A DNA stretch of 64,000 nucleotides, taken from the NCBI RefSeq assembly GCF_011008565.1, contig NZ_JAAIWK010000003.1:148849-212848 (forward strand), given 5' to 3'. This document shows positions 36,094-44,833 of the stretch, piece after piece. The translations under genes and the position numbers were made by a program. The notes beneath the pieces are model-generated. The model was not told the DNA's origin, searched no databases, and saw only the letters and a list, made by a program, of their open reading frames with translations. Source of the stretch: Heyndrickxia ginsengihumi (GTDB taxonomy: Bacteria; Bacillota; Bacilli; Bacillales; Bacillaceae_C). Numbering within the stretch: position 1 is the first letter of the stretch; the number at the start of each line of letters is the position of its first letter.

Positions 36094-37506
36094 ATGGAAG
36101 CAAAAAAATGGGGTTTATGGACATTAACAACTTTTGTTGTTGGAAATATGGTTGGGGGCGGTATTTTTATGTTGCCTGCCAATCTTGCAAATGTATCTGG
36201 TCCACTTGGATCTACATTGGCGTGGATTTTAACAGGATTGGGTGTATTCATGATCGCTTTAGTTTTTGGTAGTTTAGCTATTCGTAAACCAGAACTAAAA
36301 GCAGGTCCGCAAAGTTATGCGCAAGCCCTTTTCAAATCAAAAAGGGCAGGTAAAGTTGCTGGATACAGTATGGCATGGGGATATTGGGCAGCAAACTGGG
36401 CAGCTACAGCATCGGTTATTATTTCTTTTGCTGGCTATTTGACAACATTTTTTCCGATTATGCAAAGTACAAAAGTCATTGCATCAATCGGCTCTTTTCA
36501 ATTAGAAATAGGGAAGTTTTTAACTTTTGCTGTTTGTACCGTTATGTTGTGGGGAATTCAATGGATTCTTGCGCGCAATATCAATAGCGGTGGTAAAGTA
36601 AACTTAGTTGCGACAATTACAAAAGTACTCGGGTTCATGATGTTTATTTTATTAACAGTGTTTGCATTTGATGCTGCAAATTTCGGGAATGCTAAAGAGT
36701 TCATTGATGCTAAAGGTAATTCAATCTCATTAGGTGGACAAATTAATGGAGCAGCCATTTCAACATTATGGGCATTTGTTGGAATTGAGTCAGCAGTTAT
36801 GCTTTCAAACCGGGCGGAATCTCAACGAGACGTCAAAAAGGCAACACTTTTAGGTTTGCTTATTTCCGTTTTAATTTATGTAGGTATTACACTGCTAACA
36901 ATGGGAGCTTTATCACAAGCAGAATTAAAGACATCACAAAAACCACTTGTTGATGCACTTGGGGAAGTTCTTGGAAGCAACGGACAATATATTTTAGCTG
37001 TGTTAGCTTTAATATCACTTCTTGGCTCAACGGTTGGATGGATTATTGTTAGCTCGGAAGTTCCGTATCAAGCGGCAAAAGTTGGACTATTTCCTAATGT
37101 GTTTAGTAAAATCAATAAAAATGGAAGCCCGATATTTTCATTGACGTTAACAAATATTATGACACAGTTTTTCCTATTTGCGACGATTTCAGGTACAATT
37201 TCTAAAGCCTATAATTTTACGATTGTAGTAGCAACACTTGCTTATTTAATACCTTATCTCGTTTCAACTATTTATCAATTAAAATTGGTGATAACAGGAG
37301 AAACGTATGTAAAAACAACATCACGCTACGCTGACGGTATTATTACATTTATCGCATTAGTATACTCGGTGTGGGTAATTGTAACAGGAACGGCGGATTT
37401 AAAAACATTCGCATTAGGAATTGGCTTATTTATAGTTGGTCTAATCTTATATCCATTTATTATGAAACGTAAGACAGTCGTAACGAAAGTCGTTGAAGAG
37501 TCTTAA
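36094..37506 (+). CDS. Basic amino-acid permease or antiporter (APA family)
   Basis: This 470-residue APC-superfamily transporter has 12 predicted helices. TM1 reads VVGNMVGGGIFMLPANLA, the pattern of ArcD/LysI/YvsH-type basic amino-acid and polyamine antiporters. LWAFVGIESAVMLSNRA in TM6 agrees. Arginine/ornithine or lysine are plausible substrates, and I cannot choose between them. Unlike some YvsH genes, no lysine riboswitch is visible in the 290 bases upstream. AGAAGGGTG precedes the ATG. Monocistronic, with a strong terminator. Confidence 0.82.
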   Translation: MEAKKWGLWTLTTFVVGNMVGGGIFMLPANLANVSGPLGSTLAWILTGLGVFMIALVFGSLAIRKPELKAGPQSYAQALFKSKRAGKVAGYSMAWGYWAANWAATASVIISFAGYLTTFFPIMQSTKVIASIGSFQLEIGKFLTFAVCTVMLWGIQWILARNINSGGKVNLVATITKVLGFMMFILLTVFAFDAANFGNAKEFIDAKGNSISLGGQINGAAISTLWAFVGIESAVMLSNRAESQRDVKKATLLGLLISVLIYVGITLLTMGALSQAELKTSQKPLVDALGEVLGSNGQYILAVLALISLLGSTVGWIIVSSEVPYQAAKVGLFPNVFSKINKNGSPIFSLTLTNIMTQFFLFATISGTISKAYNFTIVVATLAYLIPYLVSTIYQLKLVITGETYVKTTSRYADGIITFIALVYSVWVIVTGTADLKTFALGIGLFIVGLILYPFIMKRKTVVTKVVEES

Positions 37507-37535
37507 AGAATACTTCTTGTTGGCTTAGCGTGTAG

Positions 37536-37580
37536 ACACCCCCCATTGAATTTATTATTCGCTGGGGGGTGTACTTTTTT
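37536..37580 (+). terminator. Terminator of the basic amino-acid permease
   Basis: ACACCCCCC pairs with GGGGGGTGT (37536-37544 with 37564-37572), followed by ACTTTTTTT. Confidence 0.85.
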
Positions 37581-37640
37581 TATTTTAAGTCTATGGGCTC
37601 GGTCCGCGGAAAGCTTCGGGAACTATCCTCTTCCGTAATA

Positions 37641-37674
37641 AAAAAAACAGCCGACAAGAAAACTTCTTGTCGGC
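37641..37674 (-). terminator. Terminator of the iron-type alcohol dehydrogenase
   Basis: On the minus strand GCCGACAAGAA pairs with TTCTTGTCGGC (37674-37650) and is followed by TGTTTTTTTT. Confidence 0.88.
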
Positions 37675-37699
37675 CTAGAGTTTTGATTTGGCTTAAATA

Positions 37700-38857
37700 T
37701 TATAAACTCATTTTTAAAATTTCATACACGTCTTCTTCGGAAAGCTTTTTGAAGTTTCCGATTGGCCCGAATGGCAGAGCTTTTTTAGCCATTACTTTTA
37801 ATTGATCGTCACCAATATTATAATCAGCTAAGCGGCTAGGAGCACCGATTTCGTTAAAGAAATTCCTTACTGCTTCAATACCAGCTAAAGCAATTTCTTC
37901 ATCAGATTTACCTTCTGGCGAAACATCCCACACTTCTATTGCAAATCGTTTGAAACGGGAAACATCCTCTTTGTATACGTATTTCATCCAGTTAGGGAAT
38001 ATAATGGCAAGACCGCCGCCATGCGGAATATCATAAACAGCACTCACAGCGTGTTCTATAGAATGGGTCGCCCAGTCTGTTTCAACACCCATTGCAAGTA
38101 ACCCGTTTAATGCAAGGGTAGAACTTAACATTAAATTTGCCCTCGCATCATAATCTTCAGGATTATCAAGAGCCTTCTTGGCATTTCCAATTACTGTTTT
38201 CATAATTGTTTCTGCTAATCCTGTCTGTAATGGAATTTCAGGTGTATGTGAAAAGTATTGCTCGAACGTATGGGAGAGAGTATCAGAAATCCCATAAACA
38301 GTTTGGTTTTTTGGAACTGTGAAGGTATTCTCTGGATCTAATATAGAGAAGGTTGGGAAAGTTGTACCAGCGCCATGTTTTTGCTTTGTTTCCCAATTTG
38401 TAACGACAGAACCACGGTTCATTTCAGAGCCTGTCGCAGATAATGTTAAGATTGTTCCTAGAGGCAATGCATCCTTAGCAACAGCTTTTCTTTCATAAAA
38501 ATCCCAAACATCTCCATCATAAAGCGCTCCGACAGCCATAGCTTTAGAGGCATCGATGACGCTCCCGCCGCCTACTGCTAATATCCAATTAAGTTTATGT
38601 TCACGAATGAATTCAATCCCTTTATGGACAGTAGAAAGGCGTGGATTAGGTTCTACTCCTGCTAGTTCCACAATTTCGCAGTTTTTTTTCTGGAAAATTG
38701 TTTGTAATTTATCGTATAAACCAGATTTTTTAATGCTCCCGCCACCATATACGAGAAGTATCTTGCTTCCTAATTGATCAATTTTGTTTTCCAATTGGCT
38801 GAGTTGGCCTTTTCCAAAAATCAACTCAGTCGGGTTATGAAAAGTGAATGAATTCAT
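37700..38857 (-). CDS. Iron-containing alcohol dehydrogenase, YugJ-like
   Basis: This 385-residue group III alcohol dehydrogenase is closely similar to B. subtilis YugJ/YugK and clostridial butanol dehydrogenases. The NAD(P)-binding part has LVYGGGSIKKSGLYD and GGGSVIDASKAMA. The metal site is in DTLSHTFEQYF and in the WATHSIEHAVSAVYDIPHGGGLAI segment. The enzyme reduces aldehydes to alcohols with NAD(P)H in the cytoplasm. The physiological substrate is unknown. It is a single gene with its own terminator, transcribed away from amtB. Confidence 0.9.
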   Translation of the reverse strand: MNSFTFHNPTELIFGKGQLSQLENKIDQLGSKILLVYGGGSIKKSGLYDKLQTIFQKKNCEIVELAGVEPNPRLSTVHKGIEFIREHKLNWILAVGGGSVIDASKAMAVGALYDGDVWDFYERKAVAKDALPLGTILTLSATGSEMNRGSVVTNWETKQKHGAGTTFPTFSILDPENTFTVPKNQTVYGISDTLSHTFEQYFSHTPEIPLQTGLAETIMKTVIGNAKKALDNPEDYDARANLMLSSTLALNGLLAMGVETDWATHSIEHAVSAVYDIPHGGGLAIIFPNWMKYVYKEDVSRFKRFAIEVWDVSPEGKSDEEIALAGIEAVRNFFNEIGAPSRLADYNIGDDQLKVMAKKALPFGPIGNFKKLSEEDVYEILKMSL

Positions 38858-38993
38858 GCCAGACCCTTCTTTCCATTCTTATTTGTTACGTTGAGATTGT
38901 ATCATATTTTAGAATGCACTAAGAAATGATTAAGCTTGCACATTTTTTTATTACATTTTTTTAATTTCTCTCCTTTCTTTAATGTTTTTTTAA

Positions 38994-39178
38994 TTGACTA
39001 GGATTAAGATAGGCTTATCTAAAAAGTTGTTCTTGCTATGTCTCTGGTTGCAGATTCAACAAGCTGTTTGGGTTTGTGGCTATGATCATCGGCATGAACA
39101 ACGACCAAAAGATTAATAGACTTTTTGTTTACATATATGAACTTCCATAAGTCGTTTAGATTTATGGGAGTTTTTTTA
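38994..39178 (+). ncRNA. Candidate structured RNA upstream of amtB
   Basis: A promoter-like TTGACT-N16-TATCTA (38994-39021) precedes about 150 nt that end in a terminator (39140-39178). An 11-base long-range stem, GTTGTTCTTGC (39026-39036) with GCATGAACAAC (39092-39102), has one mismatch and encloses smaller hairpins such as GGTTG/CAAC. No ORF with an RBS is seen. It matches no riboswitch class I know. It could be a small RNA or an unused leader. Promoter and fold are by-eye predictions. Confidence 0.4.
39140..39178 (+). terminator. Terminator upstream of amtB
   Basis: AACTTCCATAA pairs with TTATGGGAGTT and is followed by TTTTTT. It lies about 180 bases upstream of amtB and before the TnrA box, so it ends a separate transcript. 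Confidence 0.75.
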
Positions 39179-39214
39179 TGATAAATTCATTTGAAAGCGA
39201 TGACAAATTAGTTG

Positions 39215-39231
39215 TGTAAGAAAACCTAACA
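39215..39231. promoter_or_regulatory. TnrA/GlnR box of amtB
   Basis: TGTAAGAAAACCTAACA matches TGTNA-N7-TNACA exactly. Its centre is about 50 bases upstream of the start predicted from the -10 at 39264-39269, the spacing TnrA uses to activate nrgA in B. subtilis. Confidence 0.85.
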
Positions 39232-39263
39232 GCATTTTTTAGAAATTTCTAAAAAAATGGTCC

Positions 39264-39299
39264 TATAGTATTGAAATCTTTGTTAGATTTTCGTATGAT
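39264..39299 (+). promoter_or_regulatory. Promoters of amtB
   Basis: TATAGT (39264-39269) lacks a -35 and would suit TnrA activation from the upstream box. A second option, TTGAAA-N17-TATGAT (39271-39299), looks like a factor-independent sigma-A promoter. Which is used cannot be decided by reading. Confidence 0.5.
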
Positions 39300-39356
39300 A
39301 AGTTTAATAACAAATAAATGTTAAAAAAACTAACATTATTAAAAGGGGAGAGACAA

Positions 39357-40574
39357 ATGCAACCTGCAGATTCAGTATTTATGTTTGTGGCGACAGCATT
39401 GGTATGGATCATGACACCGGCTATTGCGCTTTTTTACGGAGGTATGGTAAAAAGTAAAAATGTTTTAAGTACAGCGATGTATAGTTTTGGTTCTTTAGCA
39501 GTTGTTTCGGTTTTATGGGTTTTAGTTGGCTATTCACTTGCTTTTTCTCCTAGTGGGAACGCTATTATTGGGGGATTAAACTGGTCTGGATTACATGGCG
39601 TAACATTTAAACCTAATGCAGACTATAGTGCGACAATTCCTCATAATTTATTCATGTTATTTCAAATGACTTTTGCAATTATAACAGTTGCTATTATATC
39701 TGGTGGTTTTGTTGGCCGAATGAAATTTTCAGCATACCTTATCTTCATTACTGCTTGGTGTCTGCTTGTCTATTCACCTGTTGCTCACTGGGTTTGGGGT
39801 GTTGGTGGATGGTTACGTAATTTAGGTACTTTAGATTTTGCCGGCGGTAACGTTGTTCATATTTCCTCTGGGGTAGCTGGCTTAGTTCTTGCTATTGTAC
39901 TTGGGAAAAGAAAACACTCTGAAGCAGAGGCAAAACACAATCTAATGCTTGTGCTTATTGGTGGAAGTTTCTTATGGCTCGGATGGTTTGGATTTAATGT
40001 AGGTAGTGCGCTGACACTCAATAATGTTGCAATGACTGCCTTTGTTAATACAAATACCGCTGCTGCATGTGGAATGATTGGGTGGACTGCGGTGGAATGG
40101 ATTACAAATAAAAAGCCTTCTTTATCTGGTGCAATTTCCGGCGGAGTTGCAGGACTTGTAGCAATTACACCTGCTTGTGGATTTGTTGAAACTTATGCAT
40201 CAATTATTATCGGTATAGTTGGTGGAATTGTTTGTTTCTGGGCTGTCACTTATTTGAAAACTAAACTTGGTTACGATGACACTTTAGATGCTTTTGGAAT
40301 TCACGGTATTGGTGGAACATGGGGCGGTATCGCAACAGGTTTATTTGCAACAAAAGCAGTAAATGATGCTGGTGCAAATGGAGTATTTTATGGGGATCCA
40401 AGTTTAATCCTTAAACAGCTTACAGCTATTGTTGCAACATATATCTTTGTTGCGGTTGTATCTTATGTGATTATAAAAGTGATCCAATTATTTATGCCAA
40501 TTCGTGTTGACGAAGAAGCGGAAATTAAAGGTCTTGATATTACAATGCATGGTGAGCAGGCATATATTGACTAA
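39357..40574 (+). CDS. amtB: Ammonium transporter AmtB/NrgA
   Basis: This 405-residue channel of the Amt family has 11 predicted helices. It opens with FVATALVWIMTPAIALFYGGMVKSKN. The twin pore histidines lie in NVVHISSG and in FGIHGIGGTWGG. It conducts ammonium or ammonia under nitrogen limitation. ATG 39357 with AAAGGGGAG upstream is preferred; the frame is open to 39318 without an RBS. The usual downstream PII gene (nrgB/glnK) is absent, because a terminator and a convergent gene follow at once. A TnrA box lies upstream. Confidence 0.95.
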   Translation: MQPADSVFMFVATALVWIMTPAIALFYGGMVKSKNVLSTAMYSFGSLAVVSVLWVLVGYSLAFSPSGNAIIGGLNWSGLHGVTFKPNADYSATIPHNLFMLFQMTFAIITVAIISGGFVGRMKFSAYLIFITAWCLLVYSPVAHWVWGVGGWLRNLGTLDFAGGNVVHISSGVAGLVLAIVLGKRKHSEAEAKHNLMLVLIGGSFLWLGWFGFNVGSALTLNNVAMTAFVNTNTAAACGMIGWTAVEWITNKKPSLSGAISGGVAGLVAITPACGFVETYASIIIGIVGGIVCFWAVTYLKTKLGYDDTLDAFGIHGIGGTWGGIATGLFATKAVNDAGANGVFYGDPSLILKQLTAIVATYIFVAVVSYVIIKVIQLFMPIRVDEEAEIKGLDITMHGEQAYID

Positions 40575-40595
40575 GGAAAATATTCATTAATCTTT

Positions 40596-40629
40596 AAAAA
40601 GGGGATCTAATCTTTAGATCCCCTCTTTT
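40596..40629. terminator. Bidirectional terminator between amtB and gtrA-like gene
   Basis: GGGGATCTA and TAGATCCCC (40601-40609 with 40615-40623) are flanked by AAAAA on the left and TCTTTTT on the right. The right arm includes the last codons and stop of the convergent gene. Confidence 0.85.
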
Positions 40630-41015
40630 TGGTGTTTTACCTGAAAAACCCAAAGTCGGCTTCCGATAAAGTTAACTGCAATTCCAGCAACGGTAGCACC
40701 TAGTTTAGCGATCATTAGCGGCATGTGCATTTGTTGGTGGAATATAAACAGCAGTAATGACGTTATACCATAAACGATTACGTTGATTACAATAAAACGG
40801 ATCATTTCTTGAAAGCTTGCTTTTTTTCTAACTTGAAAGGTCCATGATCTGTTTAGTATGTAACTATTTACCATTCCCGCTGAGTAAGAACATGCTTGGG
40901 CGACGAGATATTCTATATGGAAGGTTGTAAGTATGAAAAAAACAATACAATCTATAAGAGTATTTGCTATTCCGACTATACCAAACTTACATAATTGGCG
41001 AAGCTTATCAAACAT
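40614..41015 (-). CDS. GtrA-family membrane protein (lipid-linked sugar flippase)
   Basis: This 133-residue protein has four predicted helices and the GtrA signatures CKFGIVGIANTLIDCIVFFIL and YILNRSWTFQV. GtrA-like proteins are thought to flip polyprenyl-phosphate-linked sugars across the membrane. It lies directly downstream of a GT2 glycosyltransferase and a large DUF6044 protein, which supports a joint role in extracytoplasmic glycosylation of a wall polymer or protein. AGGAGGG precedes the ATG. Its stop lies in the terminator shared with amtB. Confidence 0.85.
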   Translation of the reverse strand: MFDKLRQLCKFGIVGIANTLIDCIVFFILTTFHIEYLVAQACSYSAGMVNSYILNRSWTFQVRKKASFQEMIRFIVINVIVYGITSLLLFIFHQQMHMPLMIAKLGATVAGIAVNFIGSRLWVFQVKHQKEGI

Positions 41016-41122
41016 AATCGAATGGTCTCCCTCCTAATTTAAAGCATACGTATAATAACGAAAATGCCGTTACATATCGTTTAGTAATTCGTATATTCTA
41101 CAATAGTATTCTTAATATTTCA

Positions 41123-41164
41123 TAAAGAAAAGTAGGAGCTGAAGAAATCTTCTTTAGCCCCTAC
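41123..41164 (-). terminator. Terminator after the GT2 gene
   Basis: On the minus strand GTAGGGGCTAAAGAAG pairs with TTCTTCAGCTCCTAC and is followed by TTTTCTTT. The first arm overlaps the last two codons and the stop of the glycosyltransferase gene. Some read-through to the gtrA-like gene is possible. Confidence 0.75.
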
Positions 41165-42158
41165 CATGATTGCCGGAATGGATAAGCCTTTTTTTCTTAT
41201 CCCTTTTTGAATATAAATTTGTTTCAATTGAAAATCGTGGTCGTCTTTTAACTTCTTTGAAAATCTTTCCTATATATTCACCGACAAGTCCGATTGCAAT
41301 TAATTCTATCCCTCCAAGAAACCAAATAGACAAAATGAGTGATGTCCACCCTGTGCTTGTATGGCCCATTTGTTTTTGGATGAACGCATAAATGCCGACG
41401 AGAATACTTAATAAGACTGAAATAAATCCTAAAGAGGTAACAAAGCGAATAGGCGCAATACTAAAAGAAGTAATGCCATCAAATGCAAAGGCAAGCATTT
41501 TCTTTAATGGATACTTTGATTCTCCGGCTAATCGCTTTTTACGGTCATACATTACTTTTGTGGAAGGGAAACCGAGTAATGGGATAATACCGCGTAAAAA
41601 TAAGTTTGTTTCTTTATATTTAAGAAGTTCATCTAGAGCCCTTTTGCTCATTAGTCGAAAATCAGCATGGTTTGGGATAAGTTGGATGCCCAGCTTTCGC
41701 ATTACCCAGTAAAACCCTTCAGCAGTTGTCCGTTTGAAAAAAGTATCTGTTTCACGGCTGTCCCGTACACCGTACACGATGTCGTAGCCTTCGTGATATT
41801 TTTCAACAAAGGTACGAATAGCATTAATATCGTCCTGTAAATCTGCATCAATAGAAATGACACATGATGAATGCTCGCTTGCAACAGTTAAACCGGCTAG
41901 TAAAGCATTTTGGTGGCCAGCATTATGAGCCAGTTTTAAACCTTTTACAAATGGATTGACCAATGATTCCGACTCTATTAGGTCCCAAGTGCGATCATGA
42001 CTGCCATCGTCTACAAATAGAAGACTGCTGTCATAGGAAATTAAGTTATCATCCATCAGTACATGGAGCATATCAGTTAATTGTTTTGCTGTATCTTGGA
42101 ATACTTCCTCTTCGTTATAACAAGGAATTACAATGGTCAAAACAGGTTTATTGTTCAT
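41154..42158 (-). CDS. Polyprenyl-phosphate glycosyltransferase (GT2, GtrB-like)
   Basis: This 334-residue enzyme has an N-terminal GT-A domain (TIVIPCYNEEEVF, VDDGSHDRTW, the metal-binding ISIDADLQDD, and GVRDSRETDTFFKR). Two C-terminal membrane helices start near residue 230. This is the architecture of GtrB/DPM1/YkoT-type transferases, which load a sugar from a nucleotide donor onto undecaprenyl phosphate on the cytoplasmic face. The sugar is unknown. It sits 20 bases downstream of the DUF6044 gene in one operon. The GtrA-like protein would then flip the product. Confidence 0.88.
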   Translation of the reverse strand: MNNKPVLTIVIPCYNEEEVFQDTAKQLTDMLHVLMDDNLISYDSSLLFVDDGSHDRTWDLIESESLVNPFVKGLKLAHNAGHQNALLAGLTVASEHSSCVISIDADLQDDINAIRTFVEKYHEGYDIVYGVRDSRETDTFFKRTTAEGFYWVMRKLGIQLIPNHADFRLMSKRALDELLKYKETNLFLRGIIPLLGFPSTKVMYDRKKRLAGESKYPLKKMLAFAFDGITSFSIAPIRFVTSLGFISVLLSILVGIYAFIQKQMGHTSTGWTSLILSIWFLGGIELIAIGLVGEYIGKIFKEVKRRPRFSIETNLYSKRDKKKRLIHSGNHGRG

Positions 42159-42177
42159 GATTCATACACCTCAATCA

Positions 42178-43869
42178 TTATTTTGCTTCGTATAAATAAA
42201 TAGTCCATGCAGATTCTTTATTATGGAAAACCTTTAACAAGTGTAAATGATCTTGTTCAGCATTTAAGATTGGAACTGCGGAAAAAATATAACGGCCGCC
42301 CATTTTTTTAAACTGTTTAATATTTAAATCTAAATGATGTATTTTTTTCTTGCTTGTTTTTTGAAAGGCATAATGTTTTCCTAACTCAGCCACAAAAATA
42401 TAGCATCTGTTTCCCCAATGATCATAGTAATCCCTTAACTCTGGACTCTTATCTAACTCTTTAGCAATGATTTTACGAAATTGATGTTTGTATGATAATG
42501 GATAGTAGTTATTATACGTATCTAAAGTGTAAAAACCGTTGTATTGAGCAATAGCTGGATGAATCCCGATGCTTGCAACACGATAGGATGATTTCGGTTT
42601 TCCAATATAGTGATCTATTTGCTTAAATTGCTGCACCGCATAAAATTGATTAAAAGATGGTGTATGACACACGCGATAATAAATTTCTGGATTTGCCGCA
42701 AATAAAACAAGAATTTGTAATATTAAACAAACCTTCACGAATACTTTCCATTTATTATTTATTTTCCAGAGAATTAAACATCCTACTGCAAACATGACGT
42801 AAATAATGAGCGGACGCAAAAAATGGAAACGGGCAAAGTTAAAAGTGTTTAGTAGGCTAATCTTTTCTTTCAAAGGTTGCCACATTTCATTGAACCAAAA
42901 GGCATACCAAACAGAGAGAACGAAATTTAAAATAAAGAGCTGCATATAGCGCTTATCTTCATGCCAAGTTTTCCTTTTCAAAATAATCCATAAAACAATA
43001 AATGACAAAGGAACGATGACAAATGTATGGAGCGTCATGACATGAGTATGTCCTAAAAAATAGTTTTTGAATACAAGTCTAATGGTGTGCCAGAAATGTA
43101 ATTTCGAACTTACAAATTCATTTCTACTTGTAGGTTCTTTCGGGAATACTAAAGAATAGACAAGACGATACTCAATCGCTAAATAGAGACTTGTCATAAA
43201 AGCGATACTTGCTAAAAACTTAATATTCCAATCTTTTTTAACGATTACGTCACGTAACCATAATAATACCATGGCCGTTAAGAAAAAGAAGAATCCTAAA
43301 ATAAAGCTTGAGTAGAAAGGCAGCAATGTAAGTGTCAGCCATTCTCTCCAAGTTCCTTTTCTGGCACGAATGTTTAAAAATGCCCAAAGTGCAAGAGGCT
43401 GTCCTAATGTACTAAGCATTCCAGAAGGCCAAAAAGGTGTAATGGCAAATGCTAAAGAAACCCATACTCTAATAGGATATGCATCGTCGTTTTTTATGAA
43501 GTGTTTCTTTAATAGTAAGTACATCCCTAAAAAAGCAAAAATTCTTGTGATCGTTTGACTCCAAGTATATGCAACGACAGGGGAAAACAATTGATATAAC
43601 CATTGAATACCACTAAACTCTGTTCCGTAAGCATCTCGCGGTAAGCCATTAATAATTTGCGGGATGGTCGAATTTAAAGGACTGAATAGTTCTCCGCTAT
43701 CATGTAAGACTTTGTACCAGGCAATATTAGAATCCAAATTATCATGTACTCGAATGTGCATATTGCCGCCGAGTATGAACATTGGTGCAAGATAAATGGC
43801 AAGAAGAAATATTGCAACCAATAGTGATTTTTTTTCTCCATTTAAGTTTTTGGCTAAATGGAATTTCAT
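42178..43869 (-). CDS. DUF6044 (YkoS-like) polytopic membrane protein
   Basis: This 563-residue protein has about 10-12 hydrophobic helices in residues 20-410 and a hydrophilic C-terminal domain of ~150 residues. It resembles B. subtilis YkoS, which also neighbours a GT2 gene (ykoT). The early extracytoplasmic loop contains RVHDNLDSN, with acidic residues as in GT-C transferases. A role as the transferase that moves the lipid-linked sugar to its acceptor is plausible but unproven. ATG 43869 is preferred, with GGGCGGTG upstream. A GTG at 43881 is in frame. Confidence 0.75.
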   Translation of the reverse strand: MKFHLAKNLNGEKKSLLVAIFLLAIYLAPMFILGGNMHIRVHDNLDSNIAWYKVLHDSGELFSPLNSTIPQIINGLPRDAYGTEFSGIQWLYQLFSPVVAYTWSQTITRIFAFLGMYLLLKKHFIKNDDAYPIRVWVSLAFAITPFWPSGMLSTLGQPLALWAFLNIRARKGTWREWLTLTLLPFYSSFILGFFFFLTAMVLLWLRDVIVKKDWNIKFLASIAFMTSLYLAIEYRLVYSLVFPKEPTSRNEFVSSKLHFWHTIRLVFKNYFLGHTHVMTLHTFVIVPLSFIVLWIILKRKTWHEDKRYMQLFILNFVLSVWYAFWFNEMWQPLKEKISLLNTFNFARFHFLRPLIIYVMFAVGCLILWKINNKWKVFVKVCLILQILVLFAANPEIYYRVCHTPSFNQFYAVQQFKQIDHYIGKPKSSYRVASIGIHPAIAQYNGFYTLDTYNNYYPLSYKHQFRKIIAKELDKSPELRDYYDHWGNRCYIFVAELGKHYAFQKTSKKKIHHLDLNIKQFKKMGGRYIFSAVPILNAEQDHLHLLKVFHNKESAWTIYLYEAK

Positions 43870-43898
43870 ATATATGTACACCGCCCTACTAATCTAGT

Positions 43899-44181
43899 TG
43901 TGATTGTTTCGGCAAGAGAGTGAGTTCAATCACATAAAGGTTTTGCCTTATTCACATACAAAAAGACGAAGTGTATTTAAGAAAAGTTCATCTAAAATCA
44001 TATTATAAGAAAAACTATATTAATTATAACCAACTTACGGAAAATTAATCTTTTTTTCATATATGCTTAAAGGAGCTATTCTTTATTCCTTTTCATTATG
44101 GAAGAAAAAACAGTTCTTTTTTGCTTTATTAATAAAGTGCATGTTGCCGACAAATCGTACATCATTTGTTACACATGATGT
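43899..44181. other. AT-rich divergent region with two inverted repeats
   Basis: The gap between the DUF6044 gene and pncA is very AT-rich. TGTGATTG/CAATCACA (43899-43906 with 43927-43934) lies in the probable leader of the minus-strand gene. ACATCAT/ATGATGT (44159-44165 with 44175-44181) lies ~80 bases before pncA and could be an operator. I see no confident promoter. Confidence 0.35.
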
Positions 44182-44255
44182 TGGAATTGTTTTCTAACGA
44201 AGTGAATTCATGTAAAATAAAAAGTAAATGAATCGTTGGTGGGAGGATGTAAACG

Positions 44256-44810
44256 ATGAGTGTTCAAAAAGCGTTAATCAATATTGATTATACTTATGAC
44301 TTTGTTGCGGATGAAGGTCGGCTGACATGCGGAAAACCTGGTCAAGTAATTGAGAAGAATATTGTGAATTTGACCCGTACATTTATTGAAAGAAATGATT
44401 ATGTCGTTTTTGCAGTAGATTGTCATGAAGAACAAGATTCATATCATCCTGAAACAATATTATTCCCACCTCATAATATTGTTGACACACAAGGGCGAAA
44501 TTTATATGGTTCCTTGCAGAAACTGTACGAACAACATAAAAATAGGAAAAATGTATATTATATGGATAAAACACGTTACAGTGCATTTGCGGGAACAAAC
44601 TTGGAATTAAAATTAAGAGAAAGATCTATTAAGGAAGTTTATTTATGTGGTGTATGCACGGATATATGTGTGCTGCATACAGCAATTGATGCTTATAATA
44701 AAGGCTTTAAACTGTTCATCTATCAAGATGCAGTAGCAAGTTTTAATCCAAAGGGACACGAATGGGCATTGGACCATTTTCGGCACTCTCTTGGTGCGGA
44801 ACTTCTTTAA
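44256..44810 (+). CDS. pncA: Nicotinamidase
   Basis: This 184-residue cysteine hydrolase of the isochorismatase fold resembles B. subtilis YueJ (PncA). The catalytic triad is D11, K105 and C138 (in GVCTDICV). Metal ligands D55, H57 and H64 lie in VDCHEEQDSYHPE. It deaminates nicotinamide to nicotinate for NAD salvage in the cytoplasm. It is followed at 23 bases by pncB, which uses its product, so the function is well supported. GGTGGGAGG precedes the ATG. Confidence 0.93.
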   Translation: MSVQKALINIDYTYDFVADEGRLTCGKPGQVIEKNIVNLTRTFIERNDYVVFAVDCHEEQDSYHPETILFPPHNIVDTQGRNLYGSLQKLYEQHKNRKNVYYMDKTRYSAFAGTNLELKLRERSIKEVYLCGVCTDICVLHTAIDAYNKGFKLFIYQDAVASFNPKGHEWALDHFRHSLGAELL

Positions 44811-44833
44811 TAGATCATTAGGAGTGAAAAATC

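Noticed and set aside
37569..37805. 78-codon frame overlapping the end of the YugJ-like gene
   Set aside because: It crosses two terminators and runs antisense into a solid CDS.
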